Below, piece after piece: positions 36,401-38,629 of a DNA stretch of 64,000 nt. Within the stretch, counting starts at the first letter, position 1. Each line of letters starts with the position of its first letter. A program made the translations under genes and the position numbers. The notes beneath the pieces were generated by a model. That model saw only the letters and a program-made list of their open reading frames with translations, did no database searches and had not been told where the DNA came from. Origin of the DNA: CAYFZO01 sp965226235 (lineage in GTDB: Bacteria > Pseudomonadota > Gammaproteobacteria > Poriferisulfidales > Oxydemutatoraceae). The stretch is taken from the NCBI GenBank assembly GCA_965226235.1, contig OZ245335.1, forward strand, positions 1,736,001 through 1,800,000. Reading direction: 5' to 3'.

Positions 36401-38448
36401 CACCGACGACGCTGGGTGTGGAGATTGTCCCGCGGGCGTTTGTGCTGGCATTCGATGCGTCAACGGTATCGGTGATTGCAGGCGCCACGACGCAGGTGAC
36501 GCTGACGCTGACGGGAGATCGTGCGCTCGCGGCGAGCGATCAGTTCGCGGTGACGTTTTCGTATGCGCCGGATGACCCGGATGGCGACGGCGGTGTGGAT
36601 GTTGTAGCGTTGGAGCCGGTGGCGTTCACCGCGGAGAGCACCGCAGTTGCGGTGACCCTGTCAGCGGCGACGACCGCGACGGGTGGCGTGCTGGAGGCAT
36701 CGGTGCTCGATGTGGACGGCGCGGCGGTCGCACCGACGACGCTGGGTGTGGAGATTGTCCCGCGGATGTTCACGTTGGCGTTTGACCTGGCATCGGTTTC
36801 CGTTGTCGCGGGCGCCACGACGCAGGTGACGCTGACGCTGACGGGAGATCGTGCGCTCGCGGCGAGCGATCGGTTCGCGGTGGAGTTTTCATATGACCCG
36901 GATGGCGGCGGCGTGGAGGTTGTGGCGTTGGAGCCGGTGACGTTCACCACGGACAGCACCGAGGCCACGGTGACCCTGTCAGCGGAGACGGATGCAACCG
37001 TCGGCGTGCTGGAGGCATCGGTACTCGATGTGGACGGCGCGGGCGCGGCGGTCGCACCGGCGACACTGGGGGTGGGGATTGTCCCGCGTGCGTTCACGCT
37101 GGCATTCGATGCGTCAACGGTATCGGTGATTGCAGGCGCCACGACGCAGGTGACGCTGACGCTGACGGGAGATCGTGCGCTCGCGGCGAGCGATCGGTTC
37201 GCGGTGGAGTTTTCATATGACCCGGATGGCGGCGGTGTGGAGGTTGTGGCGTTGGAGCCGGTGACGTTCACCACGGACAGCACCGCGGCTACGGTGACCC
37301 TGTCAGCGGCGATAACCGCGACGGATGGCGTGCTGGAGGCATCGGTGCCCGAGGTGGACGGCGCGACGGTCGCACCGGCGACACTGGGTGTGGGGATTGT
37401 CCCGCGGTTGTTCACGCTGGCATTCGATGCGTCAACGGTATCGGTGATTGCGGGCGCCACGACGCAGGTGACGCTGACGCTGACGGGTGCTACGGAACTC
37501 ATTGGGGATGAGGTGTTCGCGGTGACGTTTTCGTATGCTCCGTCCGACCCGGCCGGCGGCGTGCAGGTTGTGGCGTTGGAGCCGATGACGTTCACCACGG
37601 GCAGCACCGCAGCTGTGGTGACGCTGGAAGCGGCGACGGATGCAACCGCCGGCGTGCTGGAGGCATCGGTACTTGATGTGGACGGCGCGACGGTCGCACC
37701 GGCGACACTGGGTGTGGAGATTGTCCCGCGGGCGTTCACGCTGGCATTCGACGCGCCATCGGTATCGATACTGGCTGGCGATACAACGCAGGTGACGCTG
37801 AGGCTGACGGGAGATCGTGCGCTCGCGGCGAGCGATCGGTTCGCGGTGACGTTTTCATATGACCCGGATGGCGGCGGCGTGCAGGTTATGGCGTTGGAGC
37901 TGGTGACGTTCACCACGGACAGCACCGAGGCCACGGTGACCCTGGAAGCGACGTCAACCGCGACGGGTGGCGTGCTGACGGCATCGGTGTCCGACGCGGA
38001 AAGCGCCGCACAGATTCCGAACACGCAGGTGGCTTCACCTTCTCTGCAGGTTATAATAGTCGAGCGTCAATTCGAGTTGAGGCTCGAGTCGGATGGGGTT
38101 TCCATCGGCAGGAATGACACGCAGGAGGTACAGTTGTCTCTGGTTGCGATAGACGGTCAATCGAGGTTGCACGAGGGAGAGATGATTGAGGTCTTGCTGA
38201 CCCGGGATGGCGGCGATCTGGGCGGCGTTGAATTAACCTCGGATAGCCTCCACTTCACCTCGGTGCTGCAAAGCGTGACCCTGACGATCACTACCATAGA
38301 GGCCGCCGGCAATGTAGCGACCTGGACCATACAGGCAGCCCCTCCACCTCCAGCGAACGCCAGGATCTCCGGGACGGAGTTTTCCGCAACCCTGAGGTCT
38401 GCGGTCAGAGTACGTGTACGAGTATTCCTCGAAGGCCCGTTGCAATGA
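12424..38448 (+). CDS. Giant repeat adhesin A, segment 3 (8674 codons to the natural C-terminus)
   Basis: Main body and C-terminus of giant protein A. The GTG at 12424 overlaps the stop of the previous segment and is a frame-restoration point, not a proper start. From about 12.7 to 24.2 kb it has diverse, mostly non-repeated beta-sandwich modules (typical opening FxP..V.L..G.....V.V.L), including three ~127-residue tandem repeats at 21028-22177. From about 24.3 kb P domains return: a divergent one at 24310-24650, then about 26820-27140, 27560-27880, 28680-28995, 29410-29720, 31960-32275, 33790-34110 and 34500-34815. Eight ~107-residue repeats follow (35461-38040), then a terminal domain ending RVRVRVFLEGPLQ. 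The chain has few cysteines, no RTX nonapeptides and no LPXTG. Segments 1-3 together give more than 12,800 codons in the window. The likely role is a very long extracellular adhesin; the P domains and repeats are seen, the role is inferred. Confidence 0.85.
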   Translation: MVSLLAGGSTSLRVQLAGMASSLGIPSLGADETLAVTLAYNDGTGVALSVTPGTFDAESTAVSVTLDAALDATPGTLTASVDPAAVINAEVLPVSVAVEVERRQFRFAVVSQAGSELVGSFPMSALSSTSLSLLLLGVDTSFGTSRLLPGETLVATLDYDGAGLALSTQQVVFSAGSTEVGLTLIAGADLLASGDLRVEAVEVPDGAEVVSPFSLQVEVAPRMFQLVFMPSRVVAEVCKVSCDPEELAALVLLPLAGGSLSGITAEVELMVEVSPLLPVILTLASTRVMLTDPSMPTTLLGTFGLRSDDVVGATIEVVRSTVMDTSTGGEPVLKPTTSLLVIVEPYRPMLAFSPQQVILLPGIEIASENRRSMVDVSLSARLLAGVGLDISLTTLDPGGEDGNNAVLAELEREEAPTFLKPSEDVASTRIGVSFLVDVSSPDFVYGRFELRAEGVTGFEDCDAYGNPPDEVDRDYCEEATLEVLVKRGLMVEVEFGDVDVTGEILSPSTVVAGESRDLRIGAMLRENEEIEIEVRIEGSAVFPGSYQAGNAAVKAAFLAEEPLAASTVIRVVLDGMSSETVIPILGIEPGGIASLRVVASSTLVEVIDAAGRPLETLTDSAGVPLATDGGVTVASFDVMVLEASTVRLLYAPEVIDMVAGGSSNLRITTFPRLFADQGVNVLLSLRRVSEIEFPALVRLSGDEDQAMITFSAGVEAIPTLVDFMLISSDVGIPVEPAPLAINVFRSFKLVFTPPRLALSGEDDVVRVELALAGGSLASTERLVVSLRYTAELFTGGEAPVMSTNFVVTFAGGGVLPQIEPAAAADPLGERSIEIPVELAEDFDASPRQVFYLEARVIASTVTAAVPTMKPTISVADAVQDNGALRFDTAQFRLVTDASPIEDGNLVIAVGVPHVVGLRMEGLSGDSEVGLRLVYTLDNGADRVAVDPDSLRVSVGSDQMNNSAFCKGYPDNSSSTSSVGSSTVVFTAAASTAAVTFCATAPLGLRMTVDLAGAPVNLGTLLEGDGLGILAERRAVIVFRPQPLDVQQGAVEAAQLMVRIEPEGILDPPDGILDEESLMGVVLFDAVDSKVFVDVRPLFERGRESDFFDTALFDLGVDLGGEHGVGEKKIEVWAAADAEIGTVVPLFDFAPSIVQSNLKPPAPPIVFERDPQFVPLVRIVRPRATVVFDPPDLVLVVGGEQEANVSLNFTLRAAQTITLSLTPEGVEGLTVSPSEVTLTADSTRTTVSILASRADQRGNLVARESGGTVDLEQPGRLGITVLPQSTVVFAPSSATVISGCVDYAACVSTPVQVSTDPPLGPGQVATLLLDSSSVAGSVGGLLLSLEDPDLNRLARERTTRVTVELSESTPVAAVYLHADRDAQPVSGVVEVTVLRENIRTPTGLDIVAGPGLPVEVRRPRFEVFFALTEDGDGIGETVITANTTQQFVVAVRSLDGVGLPEPPNAATVDVTAAPGSGVFLVTPSLGHAADQMHSLDAERAFSELGLFVASTAVAASVHAAVSDERAAALNAQFVPATLSVRIGVRQFVVSFEPERVSLRADSSGSTTEVRILLTSPAGHRFAPSEVLLLLARYLYEDALNNGALTQDALNDTDPEGVTISALGMGISETLDGSVVVTFQGTTQVTATVGVGREALRGRLQIEPGPINEFHNASLVVSTPLEVNVSRTFRLAVFGDVRVTAASSTEFSVVSAPNLSALRNGESIAVDAGFEDSGAGLTLLSDGRLDFGEDALMFQVHAAPDAVGTTLFARDAGSSRFRTTPADVLPLEPLEVTVEPRRFDVVFKQEGVAVGNLVVEADGNIRFSVALQPHDAFSRVLADEELHVRLRPSDARLLTSETLVFTDTQLQIDAVRLSAEIGVAPMGDIEVELLREESTITGGVISNPDAYRANLELVSSVVTVEVVPRQIRAQFMPPRIELVVGEVGKLLGLSSQPVQVALDRPLLLAEAVDSVGVLGAPQDAVSVTPVTLVFDAASSRKTIEVGVADGVVPERSSAVQVVFSSQTVLTGNAEVHFDARLDVQLLRGVRLVIQPTGDIEGAGMMAGSTTQLWITTNPPLLEGEELLAQVRLPATESTGLYLLEVGDVAVKTQSVSLSADSLRVPVTLLAAAPDLGSTFMEYGRLVATVEASTGVGVLDADRQLVRTTASTHVTLFFVNDLLEEPPAFYHYERIFVQQDSSATAVVTTWPWLSREGLPDRGPQGVVVFLSDLDTLTDRNVPLVSVTDLGEPRPSSYTSSYSPGYVLATLGSYAVGGFVTQYPVTVHAHPDAPIGLVVDPFSTVAGTRAGLEAVEVIRVPRDFEAGDLADFNRMFDQLMPAPAPFGPDAGDLIAMFVQVTTPPSVVEFRSAAKPLDTLKVLVVSRGEQEEVLLFLAPPLREGLQTTLTLRVENVNAAGDATGELSRYFDLLDENGKRSRSLLLQTTPISLPEASSLPEASFANATTVRIAVAQGISPVADAFGVLRVDGVDRELIRSESRLPLRVLPRLGVAFDPDEVTLVAGRSTPEDVVLLVTPRSLLSEEEIGVRLVFSTPLAVSGLGADFDGRQFLLRQRDQRVPLMLSVPRGTPPLSRGEVLLEVVASTLVEARAAGPLAVSIVRPRFVLAASPDEVTVIPGIDTPHRFEVTLNTVDGEPLNAGERLPLQLVAGVVDPDIEVGFISPDGGLVERIALEPGEAVTVQVGIPPQTAPATTSVIVAVVGSDPDASTLDGVFVPTTVVFVIEPRSGFALEFIPPVVELVAGDTTVVTVQLAFDPGRGVLGLGEVLQATHVSRILDARHEDGSPITPEAPLELVGDGSGGAVPVSLQVVSSTSRVVEEQIALPSTLQFVLRSLADSHEALHIPEVRGSLEVRLVSRPVPQLRIVDADTSLVLVRGDTTQVQVALDSDLQPGESLTLQMVAERDGSTMVGVTFAPVDGGGLRFTGTATGFGEEYRSFTTVTVAVAVASTATAGDYVLRASVPDAGDVGLEEPGASTRALVVAPRPVPQLHIVDADTSLVLVRGDTTQVQVVLDSDLQPGESLALQMVAEAPDGSTMVGVTFTPVDGGGLRFTGTATGFGEEHRSRAAVTVVVMVSLATAAVDYVLRASVPDAGVVGLAEPEASTRRLVVIPRPVPQLRIVDAQTPLVVIQGESTQVEVELISDLRVNEFLSLAMMAEAPDGSTMVGVTFAPVDGGELRFTGTAPGLGEEHRSRAAITVAVAVASTAAAVDYVLRASILDADSVALAEPGSSTRALVVIRTLTLISDPLMGRVPAGEVTPLVFTFHDALTQGLGLMAGEEARLSIEATGDVHLIVDGDRFDGILYVSLDGETTQVQVLVVLDEPAEDGVVTARITASTRMQVDVESLSVRFDSEGAAQVQVIFVPTTPVVVAGTRASTFIVTTIPRVDSDMQRVTVVLTDNSLQDMGVWLSSNAFAATDPDLLGRELSDRELSDILEDIRQFQLVMLGLQAMNSVGQIPGSSPSQPLVTLNSDKTRAEVAVIVAFDAPRGPVSVVANPSDDIGFEGFANVAEGATLHPDSGFIEVIHEVNISFLHQEAAATTLTLGSELTVDVVLESLHPLGLSGPLGLNELALDLEWTGTALLSVSPTRVVFEAAPEGSDAVALRTRFAVVVSSEVRQGAVLQPYSLGATVTKDPDPLSLEPLCRSSELAPDESDCVRVKVNDLRIDLLPRQFALALDSPTEGDVQVDAEGNRFLAVRTGAVSTTVELVLTLTALDDSRFVPDDAPRARLMVVDEDGATVEIMLESDGNTGMGALLAAREGSGQARSSTVTMTVPVTLAGSRLTLRASLEQDSLVADVEANDATLRIDVEFLPLLALETLAGEVLLATTRVEVESGASTEVRVVLTNAATLDATQSVEVGLESSQVVVFPSTLILTATTSSMVVTISAPPEVEVAEGWFQVVSAREVTGDLVAPDSLLPPVVPVDITPMRLRVSLGVKSFAQNAYPYRLLSGSGFRSIKSSIIVPVDGVIERMDLTVSIAHRNPVDLQFQLEDPTGRRFESSPVQIMDGTVHLGAVAVADDSGTFSEAVSGLSARGQWTLFVSREVPGSEEIAVNEWSLQFDLLPSQQQDSALRVMPGEWELEAVLTRVDGSVPRLASDEQLEIAFGYRNGSGVTLSKAIFMATSDRTTVTLSVLPDASDGNLFFSSLTAPNRNLEELVPQRVEILERELFLGLETASGVPLYTGFSNSFGVDSFGVDVLAGATTGVRLILRNPAALFPGETVQILLQPTTTAVTVAPSAPLTLTAVQSSATFSVTARHDADPPEGMVVASGEVQRDDGTTVANTRVVSTALAVEIVPRSFRVSLLSETGVPVSVVRVLAAGSTPLRVRLSGVDTGFGRPQLFADEVFELNLQDNLPADAGIEVLPGTVEFRAGSTEREIVLAVALDSSSRVPVLQPGPLPSPSLVNANVEQEFLVVEIFPRELRLAFEPRMIGILVGSTEAVVLTLSDASLLPESVNVNVTVGPPEPEGSLTLMHPPLMFSRDSTSLRVELMVPDSSSTGSATLMASVSSVDTDIHASFVGAELLVNLLDMREFEWVFRSPQGERLSTAGVVANASTRLLVSLEGVSGERLFEGEQVGVTLGAVLSAVSPETASIQRGSPQAIVLTAFPDAARGDIDELQVQLTQTMPTGLVDSVTIPSSTTLPVRVFSELALSFATPEGAARVLAGGTTEVEVVLDNPGLLEMDEVVEVSLSAEIVVAVPSTLTLTPTMPRATFTIEARHDADPPEGMVLASGRVVSGEGRVAYTRVVSTTLSVEIAPRHFRLSLSYRSFSRTERPNKEIPDGTDMQSVRSIITVEDEITIESLAVRVEILHSHIGDLRVFLVSPEGAMVALHDEEGSSADNIFETYTSLDHAGLAALVGESAQGEWTLTVGDYNLADIGTLEAWSLEISEFPGAGVVLAGGNAAVTASLVAVETPLGTPRLFAGETLAVGLAYDDGTGVALSEQRVTFDAESNAVGVTLDAAFNATPGTLTAVVAGTVPVNAEVAPAVLPMEIAPRRFRLSLSGASADPARRIAREARPHAFIPDLDSAPLVSTITVTEEGEDITIESLVVGVAISHPDRSELGVVLTLPGGTTVTLHRPDVADIEPDLVRAYTSVGDAGLAALVGGSVQGDWSLTVRDFSATESTGTLESWYLEINTGVQMLAGESIPVVVTLSGVDTPFGASRLFAGETLTADWTYTDGTGVTLPPVVFQVASPTSSVEVASMLSATPDATTGVGVLEARFDAATGLVNAEIDPAVVPVQLLREFTFSFTTLDGTPIEIITQPDNADRRAMTMQLLVGGSNSVRLVLDNPGLLGVGEEFILNLVPQLPNGRVSSGQRTEVGDVVTFSTDANSDVPLQTVTLSLTGRVASESDGKEVLHTRVVPVSLRVEFVPRRFRLSLSPAGVVQFSRTERPNQAIPDAFRVSVQSAITVGDEITIESLAVRVEIRHPRIEDLRVLLLSPEGTVVELHDEAGGSAENLFETYTSLDHAGLAALVGGPAQGRWTLSVGDHANGNIGTLEAWSLDINGFAPLLAGGSVSLVASLSAVETPLGVPQLFTHEALAGVGPEVVEVVLAYDGTGVALSTQRVTFDAESTAVDVTLDALFDATRGTLTAVAGVISVNAEIAPAALPVEVAPRRFRLSLSSAAGKFSATVRPNEVISDNLKRQSVRSVITVEDEITIESLTVQVEIRHSFIGDLRVSLVSPEGAMVALYNETGDPAENLFETYTSLDHAGLATLVGTPAQGEWTLTVGDYLSSETGTLEAWSLQINTGVQVIAGESIPVVATLSGVDTPFGASRLFAGETLTVDWTYTDGVGVTLSPVVFDVASPTSSIEVVSMLSATSAATAGVLEATFDAAAGLVNAEIDPALVPVQPVQPIRRFRLAFVPATTARVLAGSTAKVVVVLENPGLLEMGEVVRVSLSTEIVIAVPSAPSALTLTPTTPRVTLTIAAPFDAVPPLGMVVASGEVLSGDAPVANTRVVSTTLSVEIAPRRFLLAVLEKDGVLIDFEYVVAGGNTEVVVVIAGVDTPLGDSVLDASETLQVGFVYTGGEGVTLSPVLFNRDALIVPATVDADEDATSGVLELTGSGLVNADVVPVALRIEVLPNEFRLVFEPPQIGILTGTEETVVLSLTDASRLPAGDEVLVGLLLDDASTVSVVSAELSFDASATSHEVVLRAAADTSPGATVLVAAVLSSPTALSGARFVDAGLPVSIVGEREFEWVFRSPQGKRLSAAVVVASASTRVAGASSPQVAGALTRLLVSLEGVAGERLLGDEQVNVSVSAGAQSGLEIEPDEFTFRAGETSLELELELAAFLPLAVQMDDLQLQLQLLGTVPGTLERTTIPSSAMLPVRVLREFTFSFTTRDGAPLEITTPPDNAGPRATTLRILVGGSHAVVLVLDHPGLLGVGETFFLDLLPPLPNGRVSSGQTPEPGDVITFSIDAESDVRPRTVTLGRDLTGQVESDGEEVLHTRVVPVSLRVEIVPRRFRLSLSPAGVVQFSRTERPNEEIPDDTGTQSVRSSITVEDEITIESLTVRVEISHLDIGDLRVLLVSPEGVVVALHDRMSGSAENLFETYTSLDHAGLAALVGVPAQGEWTLTVGDYLSGVTGTLEAWSLEINGFVRVLAGDSVSLVASLLRVKTPPLGTPRLFAGETLEVVLAYDDGTGVALSEQTVTFTAGRTAVDVTLDASFDATRGTLTAVAGAISVNAEIAPAALRIEVLPNEFRLVFEPPQIGILTGRTGTVVLSLTDASRLPAGDEVLVGLLLVDASTVSVVSPTALSFDASATSHEVMLRAAADTSPGATVLVASVEMFPASLAGAEFMDAELPVSTVDAREFEWVFRSPQGERLSTAMVIASASTRVDGASPRVTGASARVLVSLEGVAGESLLDNEQVNVSVRAGAQLGLEIEPDEFTFRAGEMSQELELELTAFLPLAVQMDDLQLQGTVPDTLERTTIPPSATLPVQVLREFTFSFATPGGAPIEIITQPDNASRRATTVQILTGGSRRLVLVLDNPEFLGVDEEFFLGFVPPLPNGRVSGGNNLEPGDVLTLSRDAGSDLPLRTVTLNLTGRVELESDGEKVLHTRVVPVSLRVEIVPRRFRLSLSPAGVVQFSRTERPNEAIPDSAVSVRNFITVGDEITIESLAVRVEIRHPRIRDLRVFLISPEETIVVLHNSTGGLAENLFETYTSLDHAGLATLVGAPAQGEWTLAVGDYVPGETTGTLEAWSLEINGFVRVLAGDSVSLVASLSAIRTPLLGVPELFEDETLEVALAYDGGTGVALSTQRVTFDAERTAVGVTLDALFDATRGTLTAVVSGAISVNAEIAPAALPVEIAPRRFRLSLSGRGLFSRTVRPNELIPDGTGMQSVHSIITVEDEITIESLTVQVEIRHPFIGDLRVLLVSPEGAMVALHDPAGSTAENLFETYTSLDHAGLAALVGAPAQGEWTLTVGDYAGDDTGTLEAWSLEISGFTPLLAGESIPVVVTLSGVDTPFGASRLFAGERLAVDWTYTDGAGVTLSPVVFDVTSTTSSVEAASMLTATSAATAGVLAAIFDAANLVNATVDPQEIPVIVVRRFRLAFVPATTARVLAGGATEVEVVLENAGLLREGETLQVTLRPTTATVIPLELALTSTMQRATFTIEARHDADPPLGMVVATGKVLLLADGTAVAHTRVVSTTLAVEIVPQAFTLAFDASTVSVIAGATTQVTLTLTGDRALAASDRFAVTFSYAPDGGGVEVVVLEPVIFTTDSTEATVTLEAATTATDGVLEASVLNVDGAVAQATLGVGIVPRAFTLAFDLASVSVVAGATTQVTLTLTGATELIGDDVFAATFSYAPDDPDGGGVEVVALEPMMFTAVSTAVVVTLEAATTATDGELEASVLDVDGAAVAPTTLGVEIVPRVFALAFDLASVSVVAGATTQVTLTLTGATELIGDEVFAATFTYAPSDPAGGGVEVVALEPMMFTAGSTAVVVTLEAATTATDGELEASVLDVDGAAVAPTTLGVEIVPRAFVLAFDASTVSVIAGATTQVTLTLTGDRALAASDQFAVTFSYAPDDPDGDGGVDVVALEPVAFTAESTAVAVTLSAATTATGGVLEASVLDVDGAAVAPTTLGVEIVPRMFTLAFDLASVSVVAGATTQVTLTLTGDRALAASDRFAVEFSYDPDGGGVEVVALEPVTFTTDSTEATVTLSAETDATVGVLEASVLDVDGAGAAVAPATLGVGIVPRAFTLAFDASTVSVIAGATTQVTLTLTGDRALAASDRFAVEFSYDPDGGGVEVVALEPVTFTTDSTAATVTLSAAITATDGVLEASVPEVDGATVAPATLGVGIVPRLFTLAFDASTVSVIAGATTQVTLTLTGATELIGDEVFAVTFSYAPSDPAGGVQVVALEPMTFTTGSTAAVVTLEAATDATAGVLEASVLDVDGATVAPATLGVEIVPRAFTLAFDAPSVSILAGDTTQVTLRLTGDRALAASDRFAVTFSYDPDGGGVQVMALELVTFTTDSTEATVTLEATSTATGGVLTASVSDAESAAQIPNTQVASPSLQVIIVERQFELRLESDGVSIGRNDTQEVQLSLVAIDGQSRLHEGEMIEVLLTRDGGDLGGVELTSDSLHFTSVLQSVTLTITTIEAAGNVATWTIQAAPPPPANARISGTEFSATLRSAVRVRVRVFLEGPLQ
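19747..19782 (+). repeat. 18-bp perfect tandem duplication (in frame)
   Basis: The unit tcattgcccgaggcttct occurs twice in direct succession (19747-19764 and 19765-19782), encoding SLPEAS twice. It looks like a recent slippage or template-switch duplication. Confidence 0.95.
21028..22177 (+). repeat. Three tandem ~127-residue repeats (RPVPQLRIVDA type)
   Basis: Three consecutive units start at 21028, 21409 and 21793, giving periods of 381 and 384 bp. Each opens with RPVPQL[RH]IVDA and contains TTQVQV or STQVEV, MVGVTF.PVDGG and DYVLRAS, ending in a short linker. They lie in the otherwise non-repetitive centre of giant protein A and are not related in obvious sequence to the repeats of its arms. 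Confidence 0.9.
22729..22758 (+). repeat. 15-bp perfect tandem duplication (in frame)
   Basis: The unit agagagctgtcggac occurs twice (22729-22743 and 22744-22758), encoding RELSD twice without disturbing the frame. Confidence 0.95.
25024..25053 (+). repeat. 15-bp tandem duplication (in frame)
   Basis: Units tcctttggtgtggac (25024-25038) and tcctttggtgtggat (25039-25053) encode SFGVD twice; one base differs in the last codon. Confidence 0.93.
35461..38040 (+). repeat. Eight tandem ~107-residue Ig-like repeats before the C-terminus of A
   Basis: Eight units of 318-330 bp begin near 35461, 35782, 36102, 36432, 36762, 37083, 37401 and 37728. Each reads approximately [RQ]xFxLAFDxxxVSVxAGxTTQ, then VTLTLTG, FSYxP, EPVxFT, TVTLxAxT and a V-E-I-V-P linker. 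Two sub-types alternate irregularly (DRALAASD versus ATELIGDE), which points to shuffling between units. The same family reappears in giant genes B and C. Each unit probably folds as one beta-sandwich, so the array would be a stalk near the C-terminal tail. Confidence 0.92.
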
Positions 38449-38487
38449 TGTCTGTATCGCATTTTCTGCAGTGGTGGTATCCCTGCA

Positions 38488-38523
38488 AGGGAGAGGGTGT
38501 GCTTTAGGGAGAGGGTGTGCTTT
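38488..38523 (+). repeat. 18-bp perfect tandem duplication in the A-B intergenic region
   Basis: The unit agggagagggtgtgcttt occurs twice (38488-38505 and 38506-38523), upstream of the chosen start of gene B. It lies in the 181-bp spacer between A and B, where I see no convincing terminator. Confidence 0.95.
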
Positions 38524-38614
38524 GATGTGTTTTTGCCAGGTCTTGATTTGGCCTGCGCGGTGGATGATGAGCCGGTGTATCCAGCAGTGGCTGGTGCTAT
38601 TCAGGCTGGGCGTT

Positions 38615-38620
38615 GAGGAG
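38615..38620 (+). promoter_or_regulatory. Ribosome binding site deciding the start of giant gene B
   Basis: GAGGAG lies nine bases before the ATG at 38630. It supports that start over the upstream in-frame ATG at 38414, which overlaps the end of gene A and would add 72 residues before the signal peptide. Confidence 0.65.
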
Positions 38621-38629
38621 CTAGAAAGC

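Noticed and set aside
35461..38040. CRISPR array or DNA-level satellite
   Set aside because: Period of ~320 bp with protein-level conservation and an intact frame; these are domain repeats of a coding sequence.
12424..38448. RTX adhesin or type I secretion substrate
   Set aside because: No GGxGxDxUx nonapeptides and no typical type I C-terminal signal; the C-terminus is the LEGPL tail, and B and C have Sec signal peptides.
38414..38629. Upstream start for giant gene B at 38414
   Set aside because: It would overlap the end of gene A and put 72 residues of non-signal sequence before the signal peptide. The ATG at 38630 has GAGGAG at good spacing and gives a proper export signal.
38449..38629. 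Rho-independent terminator between A and B
   Set aside because: Only a 5-bp stem (tccct...aggga near 38480) without a T-run; too weak to call.
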